From Nepenthes gracilis (taxonomy: Eukaryota > Streptophyta > Magnoliopsida > Caryophyllales > Nepenthaceae), in NCBI GenBank assembly GCA_033239525.1, contig BSYO01000016.1, forward strand, positions 9,125,045-9,189,044: 64,000 bases of DNA, given 5' to 3'. Every line of letters starts with the position of its first letter. Position 1 is the stretch's first letter. This document shows, piece after piece, positions 20,438 to 33,551 of the stretch. Position numbers and translations under genes: made by a program. Below the pieces are notes generated by a model. It was not told the origin of the DNA. It searched no databases and saw only the letters and a list, made by a program, of their open reading frames with translations.

Positions 20438-22583
20438 TATATATATATATAAAGAAGCCTTAGAAAAAAAAATTTTATCTTCACTACTAAGCAAATAACA
20501 GAAACAACAAAAGAGAGGCTAAGTTAGGTTTATTGACAAGGGCAGCTCTATGATAAAAGATTAAACATCAAAAAACTAGAGAGAGAGAGACAGAGCCAAC
20601 TTGCCGGGAAAGCGTGAGGCGGCAGTTATTCAGCTATCGGCATCGACCTGTCTCACAAAATTAAACGGAGTGGCTTGCATTTCGGCAGATTTCAATAACC
20701 GTGACCTCTGTCAATGTCAACTTCCTCGTTCCCCTTCATTTTGCTTTTAATTTAATTGATCAGGACAAGTCTCTTTTAATTTAATTGCTTTTCCTTCCTC
20801 GCATTTCCCCTTCATTTTGCCCTCTGCACAATTCTGCGGAGGTGAGTCTCCCAATCTCCGTCTCCGTATCTCTCCATTTCTGTCTATTCCCATAAATTTC
20901 ATCACTGTGATTTCCCTGAAAAGCCCTTAAACATCCGTGTATGTCCCCGTGGTGCAGGTTACGAATTTGTGGTACCATTAATATTGTGCATTCTATTCGA
21001 TAGAAAAATAAAGAAGAATGTGTGTGTGTGCTTCTCTTTTTATAGGATTGATCTTCAAGTGATGGGTACTATGCGAATTTCAAAATCAATTTTGGCATTC
21101 CCCTCTTCTTGGTTCTTGATTCTTAGGATGAATATCACCTATTATCATTCGAAAACTCAAGGCCGTAGCAGCCTGCGAAATGCAAAGACGTCTATCCTTT
21201 TCACTAAACTAAACTATGCTTCCTGTTATTGATGTGCTACCAGCTATCCCACCTGACATTCCAAATAAGCTCGCCGATCTGATCGATCACACATTGTCTT
21301 CCATCCCAGCCCAGGCTCTTTTGAGAATTCCCTCCGAGGGCATGCCATCCGATCTCTTTGCCTACAGTGAGTTACGCGAAAGACAAATCGAGGCTGGCAT
21401 GTCTCCATATTTAGGAATTCATATAGCAGGCGCATGATTATATAAATAGCATTTGTCATTAATTCTAAATTCCAAGGCTTGCCCGTACGCTCTTTGATAG
21501 TTCTACTTCGCATTGGAATGTGGACGGAATAAATTGAAAATGGGAGGATGAATATGAGTTTGGATAGAATGGCTCGTGAATGATGATATGAAAATCATTT
21601 TACCTCGTTCATTTTTAGCTCCTCCATTTTTATACTCACTCACTCATGCCCCATCATATAGGATTTTTTTTTTTTTTTAAAGGAGGGATTTGATTATGCC
21701 ATTAACCTTGTTCGTTGCAGTTCCTTATATTTTCATGGCCAAGTCATATGACTATGATAAGAGAATGAAGGAACTCAAGTCCCTAATTTCGTTTCTATGT
21801 ACCAAAATTCCTACCAAATGTACATGAGAACGTCGGTAAGATTTCTACATCATTCGGCATATGCCTAAAGGTTTTCCCGAACAAGAAAGACGAACGAGGG
21901 TAAATAGTTTGTTGATCATCGCTACATATCTCACCCCTTGCAATCCATCTACAGCCTCTGTTTATGCAAGAAATCTATTTTATTTATTTTTCATATTTTA
22001 AAAACCCCAATGGATGTCATATACAGAGAGTTATAGTTGATTATAAATATATGAGAGAAATAGCATTCTCCTAGTTTGTTTTGTTTTCCCATTGACAAAC
22101 GGTCTACTTACTGGGAGTCATCCTGTGGCTGCCGAACAATGAAACCCTAATGTCGCCATGTTTGAGCTCCAATGTTCTCTGGCGGTGACTGGACAATTTA
22201 CGCTTTCCGCTTTCCAAACTCAGATCACGATTTCACCTACCTGAGGACAAGCAGCCACAAATTTCGCTCAAGACTATTTGTTACTCGATTCTTCTTGGCA
22301 TGCATGGGGCGACAAATGGGGACTCATTGCGCACACATGCCTGGTAATATTTCCTCCAACATTTGATCAAGTTTCATCAATGCTCAAATGAGTTCCAAGC
22401 AAAAAATATTCTGCTACATCACACAACAAGGATTTCAACCGCAAAAACACACGCAATACCAGGCATTGGAATCCTGTGGGACATAATACTGTGGACTGTA
22501 GCAGATAAGAGAGAGAAATGACCCCTGAGAAGCCATCGTTTTGTGTTGGGATGCTGTTCTCTGTTTCTTCCTCCCCATATATC
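20438..22583. other. Region without a supported gene; one short ORF
   Basis: The left end continues the interrupted TA microsatellite. An ATG at 21216 opens a 73-codon frame (MLPVIDVLPAIPPDIPNKLA..., ending 21437) whose wording looks protein-like, with possible splice signals nearby (GAGGTGAGT at about 20839, TGCAGG at about 20955). I recognise no family and cannot define a gene. The stretch 22100-22370 also has unplaced protein-like reading without a family. Confidence 0.35.
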
Positions 22584-25500
22584 TCACCAGCAAAACTTCT
22601 TTCTCTGATTCATGTGCATTGAGAAGCAGGCATCAGTTTATACATCTTTAAATATTCTGAAATTTCGGTATATCAAGTGGTGAGTGTTCTAGTTATATAA
22701 TCCTACCCGGGAGTTGGCTGCTTCTTGACGATCAATATAAGCAAGCAGTTCCTCTTGCCTCATAAGAGCTTCATGTAGAGCCTGCAAAAGAAAATCAGAC
22801 ATGTAAACAACTATGCTGTGCGTAAGTTCAAGACCTATGATGTGCTTTGCTATGCCCTCGTGATGAGAGGAGGGAAGAAAACAAAACAAAACACAAGAGG
22901 TGACCCATAAGAAAGTATTAATAGACATCCTTAAAACACTTGAAGTCATCAGGCAACGGAGAAATGTACATCCTAGCAACAGATTAGAAGATACTGCTAT
23001 GTAAGATTGCAACTCTCAAGCTGCCATTTTTGTATTTCTATCTACTCCACAATCCCAGTGAAGGAATATTAGAGAGCCATACGTCTGGTATGCTTTGTAA
23101 GCAGCCAGACTCCTGCAAATTCTGTTACTTCCTAATTATCAGCTTTGTGCCATCAAGAGATGATGTAATGTGCTACTGGTTGATGACACAGCATCACAAG
23201 GTTATTGAAATCTACTTGAACAACTGCATGAACTTAGAATAGACTATCACCACAACAGCAGTGATAGATTTCTGGACAAAACAATCTGTCCGTCAGTTCA
23301 CAACAGCAGTGATAGATTTCTGGAGAGATGCAAATTTTGTACCAAACAAACTGTGAAGCAGGCATACACATAATTGTGTCAATCACAAGTACCCTTTTAG
23401 TAGCAATTAGCTCTGCTTCAAGAGCATCCACACGACAGACAGCAGCATTCAGCAATTCCTCTTTCTCACAAGGCATCTTGGAAGGCTTTGATTGAAGTGT
23501 ATCAACTTTCTCCTCGAGGTCACCCAGCCTTTTTACCACGTCAGAGAAGAGATCAGCCCCAGTTAATGCTGAGGGTCGAGACTCCTCCTTGGCAGCAGCA
23601 TCAAGGGTGAGTTCTGGTATTAACTCATGACCAGAGGACACAAAAGGAAGCCTCTTTGTTACACGGTCTGTCACTGATCGGAAGATTGTGAGCAAAGTCA
23701 TGAAGAAGGCCATAAACATCAGCATGACACATCCATGGATTCCTTCTGAAGGCTTCTTAGTATCAGGAAGATCAAGGTTTCCTGCAATGACATCATTAAA
23801 GGTCTTCTTCTTTAGCTTAAGTAGTTCACATTCAGATTTAAAAAAAAAAAAAATGTTCCTGGTATTGAATTGATCAACATTATGAAATGCCAGATCAGTT
23901 TACCACTTTTTTCCTTGGCCATTTTTACCCACCATAGATGCCTATTTTAATGTGAAACTCCAGGCAATCTAATGACCATAGAGACCTAACAATTCTGTCC
24001 AAAGTAACATCCTCACAAGCGCTAATGAAACAATTGAGGGTAGATTTTAGTCGAACCAATTAAAGAGTTACAGCAATTATTGCGAGACATTAATCTGACA
24101 CATTGTGTCATAAATGTCTCATGTATTTCTACTGTAGAGAACCTTATAATTACAAAATCTGGTTATGGTTTGATGGTTTCCAATTAACTAGCCTCCGTGA
24201 ATAATTGAAAAACATGTTGTTTAAAACCTAAGAGCACTTAGTCTGTGATGATAAAGGATATGGACCTCTCAGCCGTAAAACCAAAGTGAGCAGTAGGCAT
24301 TTTGAGCTAAGTAATATCCAATAACAAAGACAAAACCACATCTTTCCAAAAATAATTAAGAAATTCAAAATTAAAGATGGTAATTTACTAACCTTTAGAA
24401 GCAGAAGACCTCTGAGCTGATGATTCCTTCTTCCAACCCACATCGACAGCCTTATCAACCATTGGAACATACTCATCATACCCTGAAAAGTAACCACCAT
24501 AGCTAGTCTTTCCATCTACCTTGGCCTGCATATTCATGTTAGCATCAAACAAGTCATGTAACCATAACATGCTCATTACAACCGCAAGCTAATAAATATC
24601 TAAAATTGGAATGGTCAAATTATTAAGGCAAGTTACAAGAGACAAAATAATATGCATGAAAAGGATTTGAAAATCCACGGTATACTAGTTAAAAATAATC
24701 AACATCTACAATCACATAAGAATGTATCAGATGCCAATACAGTAGAAGAGATTTGGCAAAAAGGCAGCTCGGAGAATTGTTATATTGAGCAAGCAGAGGT
24801 ACCAATTGAATTCTTTAATTTATACAATTGAAATGATTATATTATACAAAATAATAAAATTTACCTCTTCACGAACAGGAGTCAATCGAAGGTGTGAATA
24901 ACTCCGTACTGCTTTGGGAGAACCAATATCTTCAGCTTCAGATCCCGACTCTGCAGTTGAGGTGTCACTACCTTTCAGCTGATTAAGAAAGAAAAACAAT
25001 AATATGATGTTACCACTCAAAGTATAGTTAGCATAATGAAGACTTCATCTGGCGCAATTCTATCAATTAATACCATTGGGCACTGAGGCTTTGCCATAGC
25101 AATCACCTTCCCCTCACTGTTTAAAACTTTGACAACCTGTCTTGCACCCCGTGCTTCACCATTGAGAATCATCTGTCACAAAGCGCACAGACAAGCATAT
25201 ATTCTTCACTAAAAGAAAACACAAGTCTTTCCACTTATGTTTGGACGGTACCAGATATGTTGCACACCTTTTGAAAAATAAACCAAAAAGCATTACCTTC
25301 AATATTTCTGGGTTTTTCCAAGGTCCCTTATCAGACAGAAGGCATCCCCCCTGATCTGCGCACGTACAAGTGCCTCCCAAGAACTCTGGCAACTCACTAT
25401 ATGCAAAAACGAAATTCTCATTTGACAGTAAATGGAGCTAAATGGTGAATATAAAAATAATATGCATCGCACACCAATTACCTGGCATCAATTATCTCAA

Positions 25501-28500
25501 GCAACTTGTTCTGGAACTTGTTTCCGAGAACCTACCACAAAAATTTGGACAAACATGAATATATAAATGGTCGTAAACATATAGTTCCTGCAAAAAGAGA
25601 AGGCTTGTGATGTTTTGCCTTTTTGAAGATATCTCAACATACATGAATCTTTGAGGTTGTTTTCGGATCTAGGAATGTCTTCACAGTGTTCCACAGAAGT
25701 CTAAATCCAGGACCAGCATTAACAATAAACATTTGGAAGAGGGTCTGCATCAAAAAAGGAGCCAAAATTGTTTTGTGTTTCTCAATACAAGCTATCCGTT
25801 CCTGCAGAAGCAATCAGTTTGTGACATACCTCAGGGTAATTATCATTATCAATTTTCTGCAGTCTTGTTATGAGTTCTCGTGCAGATTTAGTAAAGTTCT
25901 TCAAACCCTAAACAGTTAAAGAGGAAAAAAGCCTATTAGTGGTAAGTTTACAGAAACATTTAGAAGACTTGCGACTACAGTTTCTGTCAACAATCACAAG
26001 GGATAGGCAACATACCACCCCGTGAACATCTAAAATTGTTGTGCTTGAATCTATGTGCCTTTTTGCAGCAATGGTGCAAGCTGGAAACTTAATAGCAAAG
26101 CTTTTATCAAACTCTTGCACATGGTATTTTATGTAACGATCCATAGTGGTCACTTGCATAAGTTTGTTTGGATCAACTTTTCCCAGTCTTTCAATGTAAA
26201 CTGGTCTTCCCTCCTTATCGACACCATGGTAACCATGAGGATAATACTTTAAGACCTCATCCAACTCTTTGAACTCAAACTCCTGGTGACATGTTATTAC
26301 AAATGTATTAGAGAATACAAACAGGATTAAACATCAACTATTGAGCTTCTGAACAATTAGCATCGAACAGGACAACTCGTGCACACAGATTATGCAACCC
26401 AGAATCTAAACAAGGAAACCCAGATCTGAAAAGATCTGGAAAAATCACTAATGTTACCTGCAGGCCTGTGTCAACACCAAAGTCCTTCCTCCACTGGATC
26501 ATATCTGCCCACATATGCTTTGCTTTTTCAATATCAAACTTCCTTGCTTTCAGGAATCTGCACATAAATGTTTCAGGATATAACCGTTTATCAAACCACT
26601 ACCTGCTGCTAAAATATGATAATGCAGAGAAGCCAATATACAACACAGAAAAAGGATATTGAAATAGCGCATATGCCACCTTAACATCATATGATAATCA
26701 TCAAATTTGGCAGGTAAGAGTTCATCCAAAACCAAAGCCTGTCGAAATGCATCAACAGCCTGTAGCTCTTCAACATCTCGAACATCCTCTATTGAAACTG
26801 AGCTGACACGGCCGTCACTCTTCCTTCTGCCACTCCTTTTCTTAAGAGAATGCTTCAATTTGCTAGAAGCATTTAATGCTTTCTTCTTCAAAGACCAATT
26901 ACGTGATCTTCGTTCATCCTCAGAGTTTTCAAAATCAGATTTCCTCTCTCTTTTGTCATCATTCCCAGAGAATCCCTCAAAACCTGACAATATCAACAAA
27001 CAAGCAGATCAACATGGCAAAGCAGAACTGTAATGCTTCATGAGAGAGATGAGTAAAGTATATGGCATTGGATCAGGTATAAATCATAATTCTGCAATGA
27101 CATAAAGAAATGATAAAAAACTTTGTCATCAATAATATAAACCTCTGAGAAAACTAAATATTCAGATAGCTAGGCAAAAGAAAAATCAGCAATAAATTGG
27201 TCAATTTTCTACAAGATCTCAAGGACTAGCAATCTCGTAAGCAAGGATCAAACTAAGAAATCACAGTAATTTGAAAAATTCTGCAAGAGACTTGATGCAC
27301 GTCATTTATAGGTTCATACTGTGCCAAATTCAGGAAAAAATAAGCTGAATGGAAAAAACCAAAGAAAACAAAAGAAATAACATCATGGAACGTAACATAA
27401 ACACTGTAAGCTCTAAAAAGTTGTCCAATCTTTCCGCAATTACATTCTTTGGAGTAGTTCATATTTCATCATAAATTGGAAAGCAATCAACTTACCTAAT
27501 ATAGAGATAAAAGATTTCTGTTTTTAGAGACAACCGTAATTAAGACTCTTCCCAAGCCCTCCAACCGCAACCCCCGAAAAATAAAAAACAAAAAAGAGCT
27601 ACTATATGGACAATTCTAGCCATATATCTTCAAAGCCCAACCCAAGAAGCAAGTAGATTAACTTTAGAATTTAAATAAACAAAGCTCTCCTGCAGCACGT
27701 GATCATCTTTGATAAACAACAGACCAGCATATTCCATCACTGATATTGTGCCTAAATAACACTCACATATATTTCCTAAGAAGTCTCAGTAACAACATTT
27801 TGGCACCAATCCAACTTACCAAAAACAAGTTTCTGCTAGTAACTAACATTATTAAACGAACAGGATTTCAGAAGCATTCCTGATGATCAGATCACAATAG
27901 AATTCCCTATCCAAAGATGAAGAATCCATTAAAGTTCATTTGAAGGAAAAAGGTAAGCATGCTTATTAGCATAAGAACACAAAGTATACAAAGTACCGAT
28001 TAATGCAAGATTGAAAGAACATAAAAACATTCTTTTTGCTGCACCTAATAGCTTAATTATTCGCAGCAACTTATTCAATGACAGGATATTTGAGCAATTT
28101 TCGGCTATATTGTCAGGTCAATTCCTAAGCTTCAAAGCAGATCCAACTAAGCAAAACTAACATTTTTCCACTCAATGAGTTGGCTACAGTGTCCCAAGAC
28201 CTATATTTTCTTCAAATAATCTTTCAACACATGGTACAGAGTAGTTTCTGCTTACCCACTTTTCAAACCAAATTGAATCAATGTGAGTGGGTATGCAAGA
28301 TGATAAAACAATTTTGGTTTTCAACATATGATACAGAGTGATTTCCGCTTGTCCACATTTTAAACCAAATTGCATCAGTGTGAGTATGTAAGATGATAAA
28401 ACAATTTTGGACTCTTACCTAATAGCTTAAATCTTAGGAGCAATTGGTGTTTTAATGAAGTTAAATCAAAACTCGACCAAAGGTACTAGAAAAGTCCTCC

Positions 28501-29294
28501 GTACAAATTTTATGGCTTTATATGGTAAAATCAGGTCTAGAATCCAAATGACACTATCATTAACAAGACCCTTCAACGCAAACCTATCTTCCTGCTTTTG
28601 GGTGATTCCCACAATATGAGTATAACGTCACTAATGAAGGTCTTTTTTTTTTTTTTTTTTTTTTTGGCATGCTTTTGTTCAATTAGCTCAGACCACAGAA
28701 TTTACCAGCAATGACGTTGCCACATTGAAAAGATTGTCGAGCACTATGATACCATAGAATTTTACGACAATAGTGGCCTTCTTTATTGGTGTATCCAAGA
28801 AAGTACAAGTTTATCTTCTTCCTTCCCATATTCAATTATTGCATCTAAATGAAGAACAAATAGAAATGTATTCATATTTCAAGAAAGCTCTTTCTACAAC
28901 TTGATGTCGCCATAATTACAGTAACCCAACTTCACTATCACAACAATCTCCCTCCTCCTACCTCCCTTCTCCATCCCTCGAGAAGAGGACAACATCTTCA
29001 ATTTCCAAGCAGATACACCTAGTAAGTAACAGCTGCACAAGTCATTCAAGAATGAAAACCAGCTACTACCAAGAAAGAAAAGAAATAAATCTGGTAAAAA
29101 TATGAGATGACAAAACTCAGTCAGTTAAATTAGCACTTCAAATATACTCCATATTCCGTTAGGACGATAATTAGGCAAACAAAGCCAAGGGAAGAGGAGA
29201 AGGCGGCAAGCAATAACAAAAAAATCCATGAATCAAGAGATCAAATAAATGAGTACTCACAAGGCCTGGCAAATCGATCCAACGGCCCCGACAT
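22584..29294 (-). CDS. SEC14-nodulin phosphatidylinositol transfer protein (SFH family)
   Basis: Fourteen coding exons with GT-AG borders join in frame: 29261-29294, 26680-26983, 26458-26557, 26016-26282, 25830-25907, 25643-25744, 25482-25531, 25297-25396, 25074-25172, 24865-24978, 24393-24525, 23393-23781, 22707-22781, 22584-22604. The product has about 621 residues. It starts [18 protein letters not shown], then has a basic segment ([17 protein letters not shown]), CRAL-TRIO N ([18 protein letters not shown]), the SEC14 lipid-binding domain ([54 protein letters not shown]), a linker, a hydrophobic stretch near residues 478-495 and a coiled-coil nodulin-type C-terminus. Plant SFH proteins exchange phosphatidylinositol and phosphatidylcholine and organise phosphoinositide signalling at membranes. 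Wording is closest to the SFH8-type clade from memory. The last exon encodes only RKKFCW; reading through its donor gives VGLYN instead. Confidence 0.93.
28225..28415 (-). repeat. 97-bp tandem duplication in intron 1 of the SFH gene
   Basis: CAACACATGGTACAGAGTAG at 28225 recurs as CAACATATGATACAGAGTGA at 28322, and both are followed by the same order of motifs ending GATGATAAAACAATTTTGG. Intronic, no known role. Confidence 0.75.
28643..28665. repeat. Poly-T run of 23 bases in SFH intron 1
   Basis: An uninterrupted T tract on the plus strand (poly-A in the sense of the gene). It could be slippage or the tail of a small retroposed insert; no target duplication was identified. Confidence 0.6.
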
Positions 29295-29373
29295 AGCTTG
29301 AAGTTGACCAAACCTAGATAAAATATCTTCAATATCTATGAACAATCAAGAATTGCCGCCCAATTAACAACCT

Positions 29374-29725
29374 ACAAAAGCTACATTACGATTAAAAGCA
29401 GCGAAACATCAAATCCCACTGCGAAATCAAATCAGTAAGGACGAACCTTGTCACGAGGAATCTCGGCTCAGATCTCGGTAATGCACGGACGGTGGCGATT
29501 TCTTCATTAAAGAACAGGTGATGTGATAGTAGCAGAGAAATCAGAGAGAGCTGGCAATAAACCGACACGGAGAGAGTTGAGTCAAAAAAAAAAGAAAATG
29601 TAAACTAAGAGGGAAACAAATGCCGATCAACTCGCCGAATCAGGAGCTGAAAGCGGCGACGGAGAGGGGGAGAGAGACGGAGAAGGGAGGTATTTATCGA
29701 AAGGAGCGGTGGTGATCGCAGCTTT
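29374..29725 (-). promoter_or_regulatory. Putative 5' UTR and core promoter of the SFH gene
   Basis: A minus-strand TATA-like CGATAAATACC lies at about 29690-29700, 400 bp upstream of the ATG at 29294. Between them, a possible 5'-UTR intron has a donor near 29449 (AAG|GTTCGT) and an acceptor near 29374 (TTTTGTAG). Assignment is by position only. Confidence 0.35.
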
Positions 29726-29899
29726 TCCTTTTTGAGTGGGACCAAGTAAGTTGAATTCCCTTTGATCGGCGCGTGGCGTGATCAGCGGGGCTAGGGCATT
29801 CCCAGTAGGAATCTGTCGGCGGTGGTTGGAGCTCGTTACGACCAACTACCCTATTAGGTGATCATTACGTTTTTGCCTTTGAAGGAATATTTTGGGCAT

Positions 29900-32819
29900 C
29901 CGGAACAAGGCGATCTTTCAAACTTTTTTTTTTTTTTAATTTTGTTTTATTATATTATATATAACTCGTATTAATAAAGATTATATATTTTGAAAATAAA
30001 TATCCTAAAATAACCCGGTCTAATGGAATATTGACAGAAGGCGGTACTTTATTACCAAAAAGCCAAGCGTTTTTCTAATTGATTTTAGTTTTTTATTTTT
30101 TTAAGAAGATTGTCGTGTATCATATACTATTATTTTATGATATGCAAATTTAATCAATATATTTTATTATATGAGGATCATCATGGCAACTTTAGTCATA
30201 ATATTGAGGTTTTCAATTACAAGTTCTAGGAAATATGTCTTTTTCTCTTCGTTATATTTGTGACTTCAAGATAATTAAGCCTGTTTTTGACGTTATAATT
30301 TCTGTTTTATTTGTAGTTATTTGTAGATCTTTTTTTCTTTTTTTAACACTCTGAATTATTATTATTTTTTATTATTGCTCTCTTTTTCTTTTCTTTTCTT
30401 TTCTGCAAAGTGTGGATTTTGTAGGTAGAGGGGGACTTGTTGCTTTGGTTGTAAAATAAGCAATTAATTCAATAGAAGCATATGACCTCTCAATATTTTT
30501 GATTTGAATTTATTAGATTTTTGACATGAAAAATATCACTAATAAAGATAATTTACGAGTTATTTAATACGTGTGAGTTGAGTTAGATTTATATAGAGAT
30601 CAGTAGGATTGGATTTACATGATCCTCAAAAAGGTATAATAGTAATTATCGTATCGACAATCAATAATTAGTTTCAATATTTTAAAGTATTAATTAGGAC
30701 TTACTGTGATATTAATGTACTACAAGTGTAATTGATAAAAAAAATAAATTAAATATAAACGAAATCAATATTATAGTGCAAATGTCTTAAATTGCCTATA
30801 ATCTTATCATATAATTGATCTAATTAATAAATAAAAAGTAAAAATTAATTTAAGTAATTCAGAGTGGTGTTTGATTCATCCCTTGCCCATATTTCTGAGT
30901 ATCTTCGCACCTTCATTAGTATTATGTTTGAGTGAAGGACCTCCTTTGTTCATTGTAAATGTATTATTTTAAATATGTCATGATCTCGATTTGAGTAGAT
31001 AAAATAATAACATTAATAGTAATAATTTATAAATAATTTAAAACTAGATCGGACTTATCATAGCTAAAGCCAAAATTATGTAATATCCATAAACGAAGCG
31101 AACACATATCTGAGAAATTTGAACCATGTCCAATCTTATAAAATAAAATAATAACTTGCTCTAATCCGAACCTATCCGTAATAATAGTATTTAATAGATA
31201 TCCAACCATCATGATATAAAATCTATGTTAAATTATCAAATACAGTATTTTTAAGTTATACAAATCAAATCATAATCGAATTATACAATAATTTTGAATA
31301 TTTGTCCAAATGCAATTCTAAATACAAATGTAAATAAACAAAATCTTCAAATTTTCTTTATCTAAATCCTACAACTAGTTCAAAATCCTTTGATTTGAAA
31401 AGAGTATAGCAAATCGTAAGACTAGAGCTCAATACGTATATATATACGAAATATAAATTATGTATGTAAAATAGATAGAAGGATAAAAAATCATAAATAA
31501 TTATACAATCTAACATATATCCAACGGTCCATATATATATTGCAAATCATAATTTCATATATAAAATTTGTAATATGATGCAAGTAAAATTCTAAAAAAT
31601 CAAACATGTCAGATCTGCAAATTAACGGCTAAAATAGCAACTTTGAGGAAGATTTACACATATTCTTAATAACCTTAGACTAGATACTACTATTTAGACT
31701 CGTAGAAAATCGTCTATAAATTACTCATTATAGATTTGGTCAAACATTACTTTTTTACCACCCATTGATAGTAATAAAATGCTCAAATGTACCTGATATA
31801 CTAGATTTATTCTGTCAATATATTATTCAGTCAATTTATTATAATAATTCTTAATAAAATAATAAATAAGGATTCTATAACAATACAAAACTTTCTTATT
31901 TTGACAAATAAGTACAAATACAAAAAATTTTTACTATGTAAAAAAAATATAAAAATGAAAATTTTCATTCTATAAAAAAGTGTAAACTCATGTCATATAT
32001 CAAAATAAAATTTTATCTAAACACTCAATGAAAATATCAATATATAATGCCAAATGTAAAATAAATTTATGACTTTTATTTATAAATATTTTCATATATA
32101 AATATAATATTTTAAAATATTTATTTATTCTTAAAAAATGGATAAAATTTTTAAATATTTGATAAAACTAAATAAAATTTTAAAATATTTAATAAAAATA
32201 CATGCATATAATAATATTTAAATTAAGTGGTGTAAAAGATAATATATATGTATAATAAAATAAGAATTGTAAGTAAAATAGAAGGATTTCAAACATAAAC
32301 AAATAATTGGTTTAGAAATATTCATATTAAATATTTGATATGACAAATCTGATTCAAAAAGGGTCCAAAATCATCTTCTTTCTTCTTCTCTCTTTTTTTT
32401 TCTTCCTCTTTTCTCTTTCTCTCTTCTCTTTCTTTCTCTTCTCTCTATCTCATGTGCAGATGAATGATAAACAACGCAAGAGGCCTTTTATATTAAAGTG
32501 ACACAAGAATGTCAAATAAGTCTACATTAGACACCATAAATTAATTCAAGCACACATGAGCTCCACATTAAGGGTAGCTAAAATGCAAACATTCTGCCAA
32601 ATCCGAGTATAAGAGCCAACACTAGTATACGCTAAGCGTCACTATACCATCTAAATCACACATGAATATTGTAATAAATACACATCAAGTGTTACTCATT
32701 TTATTCAAAATATATATAAGCTCTCTATAGGTGTCAATTAAATGTTGGGTTTATTTCCTCTCAATCTGCTTTTTCTATATTTGTAATTATATAATTATTT
32801 CTTAAATTAATCCAATGTA
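29900..32819. other. AT-rich intergenic DNA, no gene
   Basis: Long runs of A and T with no frame longer than about 60 codons that looks coding. A CT-rich tract at about 32370-32450 is the only clear local feature. Old transposon debris is likely but not identifiable. Confidence 0.6.
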
Positions 32820-33480
32820 TTTAATAACATCATAAATTATAATAAAAATATTAGGCCTTACAAAGTGTTGGAGTGGAAAAAGAGTGAGTCATGAGAGGTT
32901 GGAAGAGAGGGGGGTAATTTGTGGAGGTTTTCCTTCTTTTGCCTTGGACCGATCTTTTAGAGGAAACTTAGCAATCCATTTGTGTTGTAGCAGTGGTGGA
33001 CATTTGCATATATTTATCTATTATTTTCAAGTATATTGAGGCAAGGGATAATTCTATCTTCTCATAGTTTTACACATTAAATAAGTAAAATCTCTATTAT
33101 TATTAAACAATTTAATTCCTAATAAAAAAAATTGGGCCTTACAATATTTTTGCAATTATTAAATAACATATATAATAATGTCATAAATTATAATAAAAAT
33201 ATTAGACCTAAAAAAGTGCTAGAGTGAAAAAAACATAGAGTCATGAGACGTTAGAAGCGAGAGGGAGGTAATTTGCACAGGCTTTCCTTCATTTGCCTTG
33301 GACCAATCTTTTATAAGGAACCTAGCAATCCATTTGTGTTATAACAGTGATGAATGTTCATATTTATTTCTTCACTATTTTTACATATCTCAAGGCGGGG
33401 GATATTTCTATCTTCTCATTATCTCAGGCATTATATAAGTAAAATTTTTACTGTTATTAAACAATCTAATCCCTATTCTT
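32820..33480. repeat. Diverged ~353-bp tandem duplication
   Basis: Two blocks, about 32820-33135 and 33172-33480, share in order ATAAATTATAATAAAAATATTAG, GTCATGAGA, GCCTTGGACC, AGCAATCCATTTGTGTT, ATTTCTATCTTCTCAT and ATTAAACAAT, offset by 352-354 bp. No coding frame; possibly fragments of an unclassified element. Confidence 0.75.
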
Positions 33481-33551
33481 ATTAATTGAAATATATGTGC
33501 TTCATTTTATTTTTTATTGGTTTTAAATTTAAAATAATGTAACAAGTATAT

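Noticed and set aside
23251..23325. 49-bp direct repeat (CAACAGCAGTGATAGATTTC twice)
   Set aside because: Real but very short, inside an SFH intron, with no further support for function.
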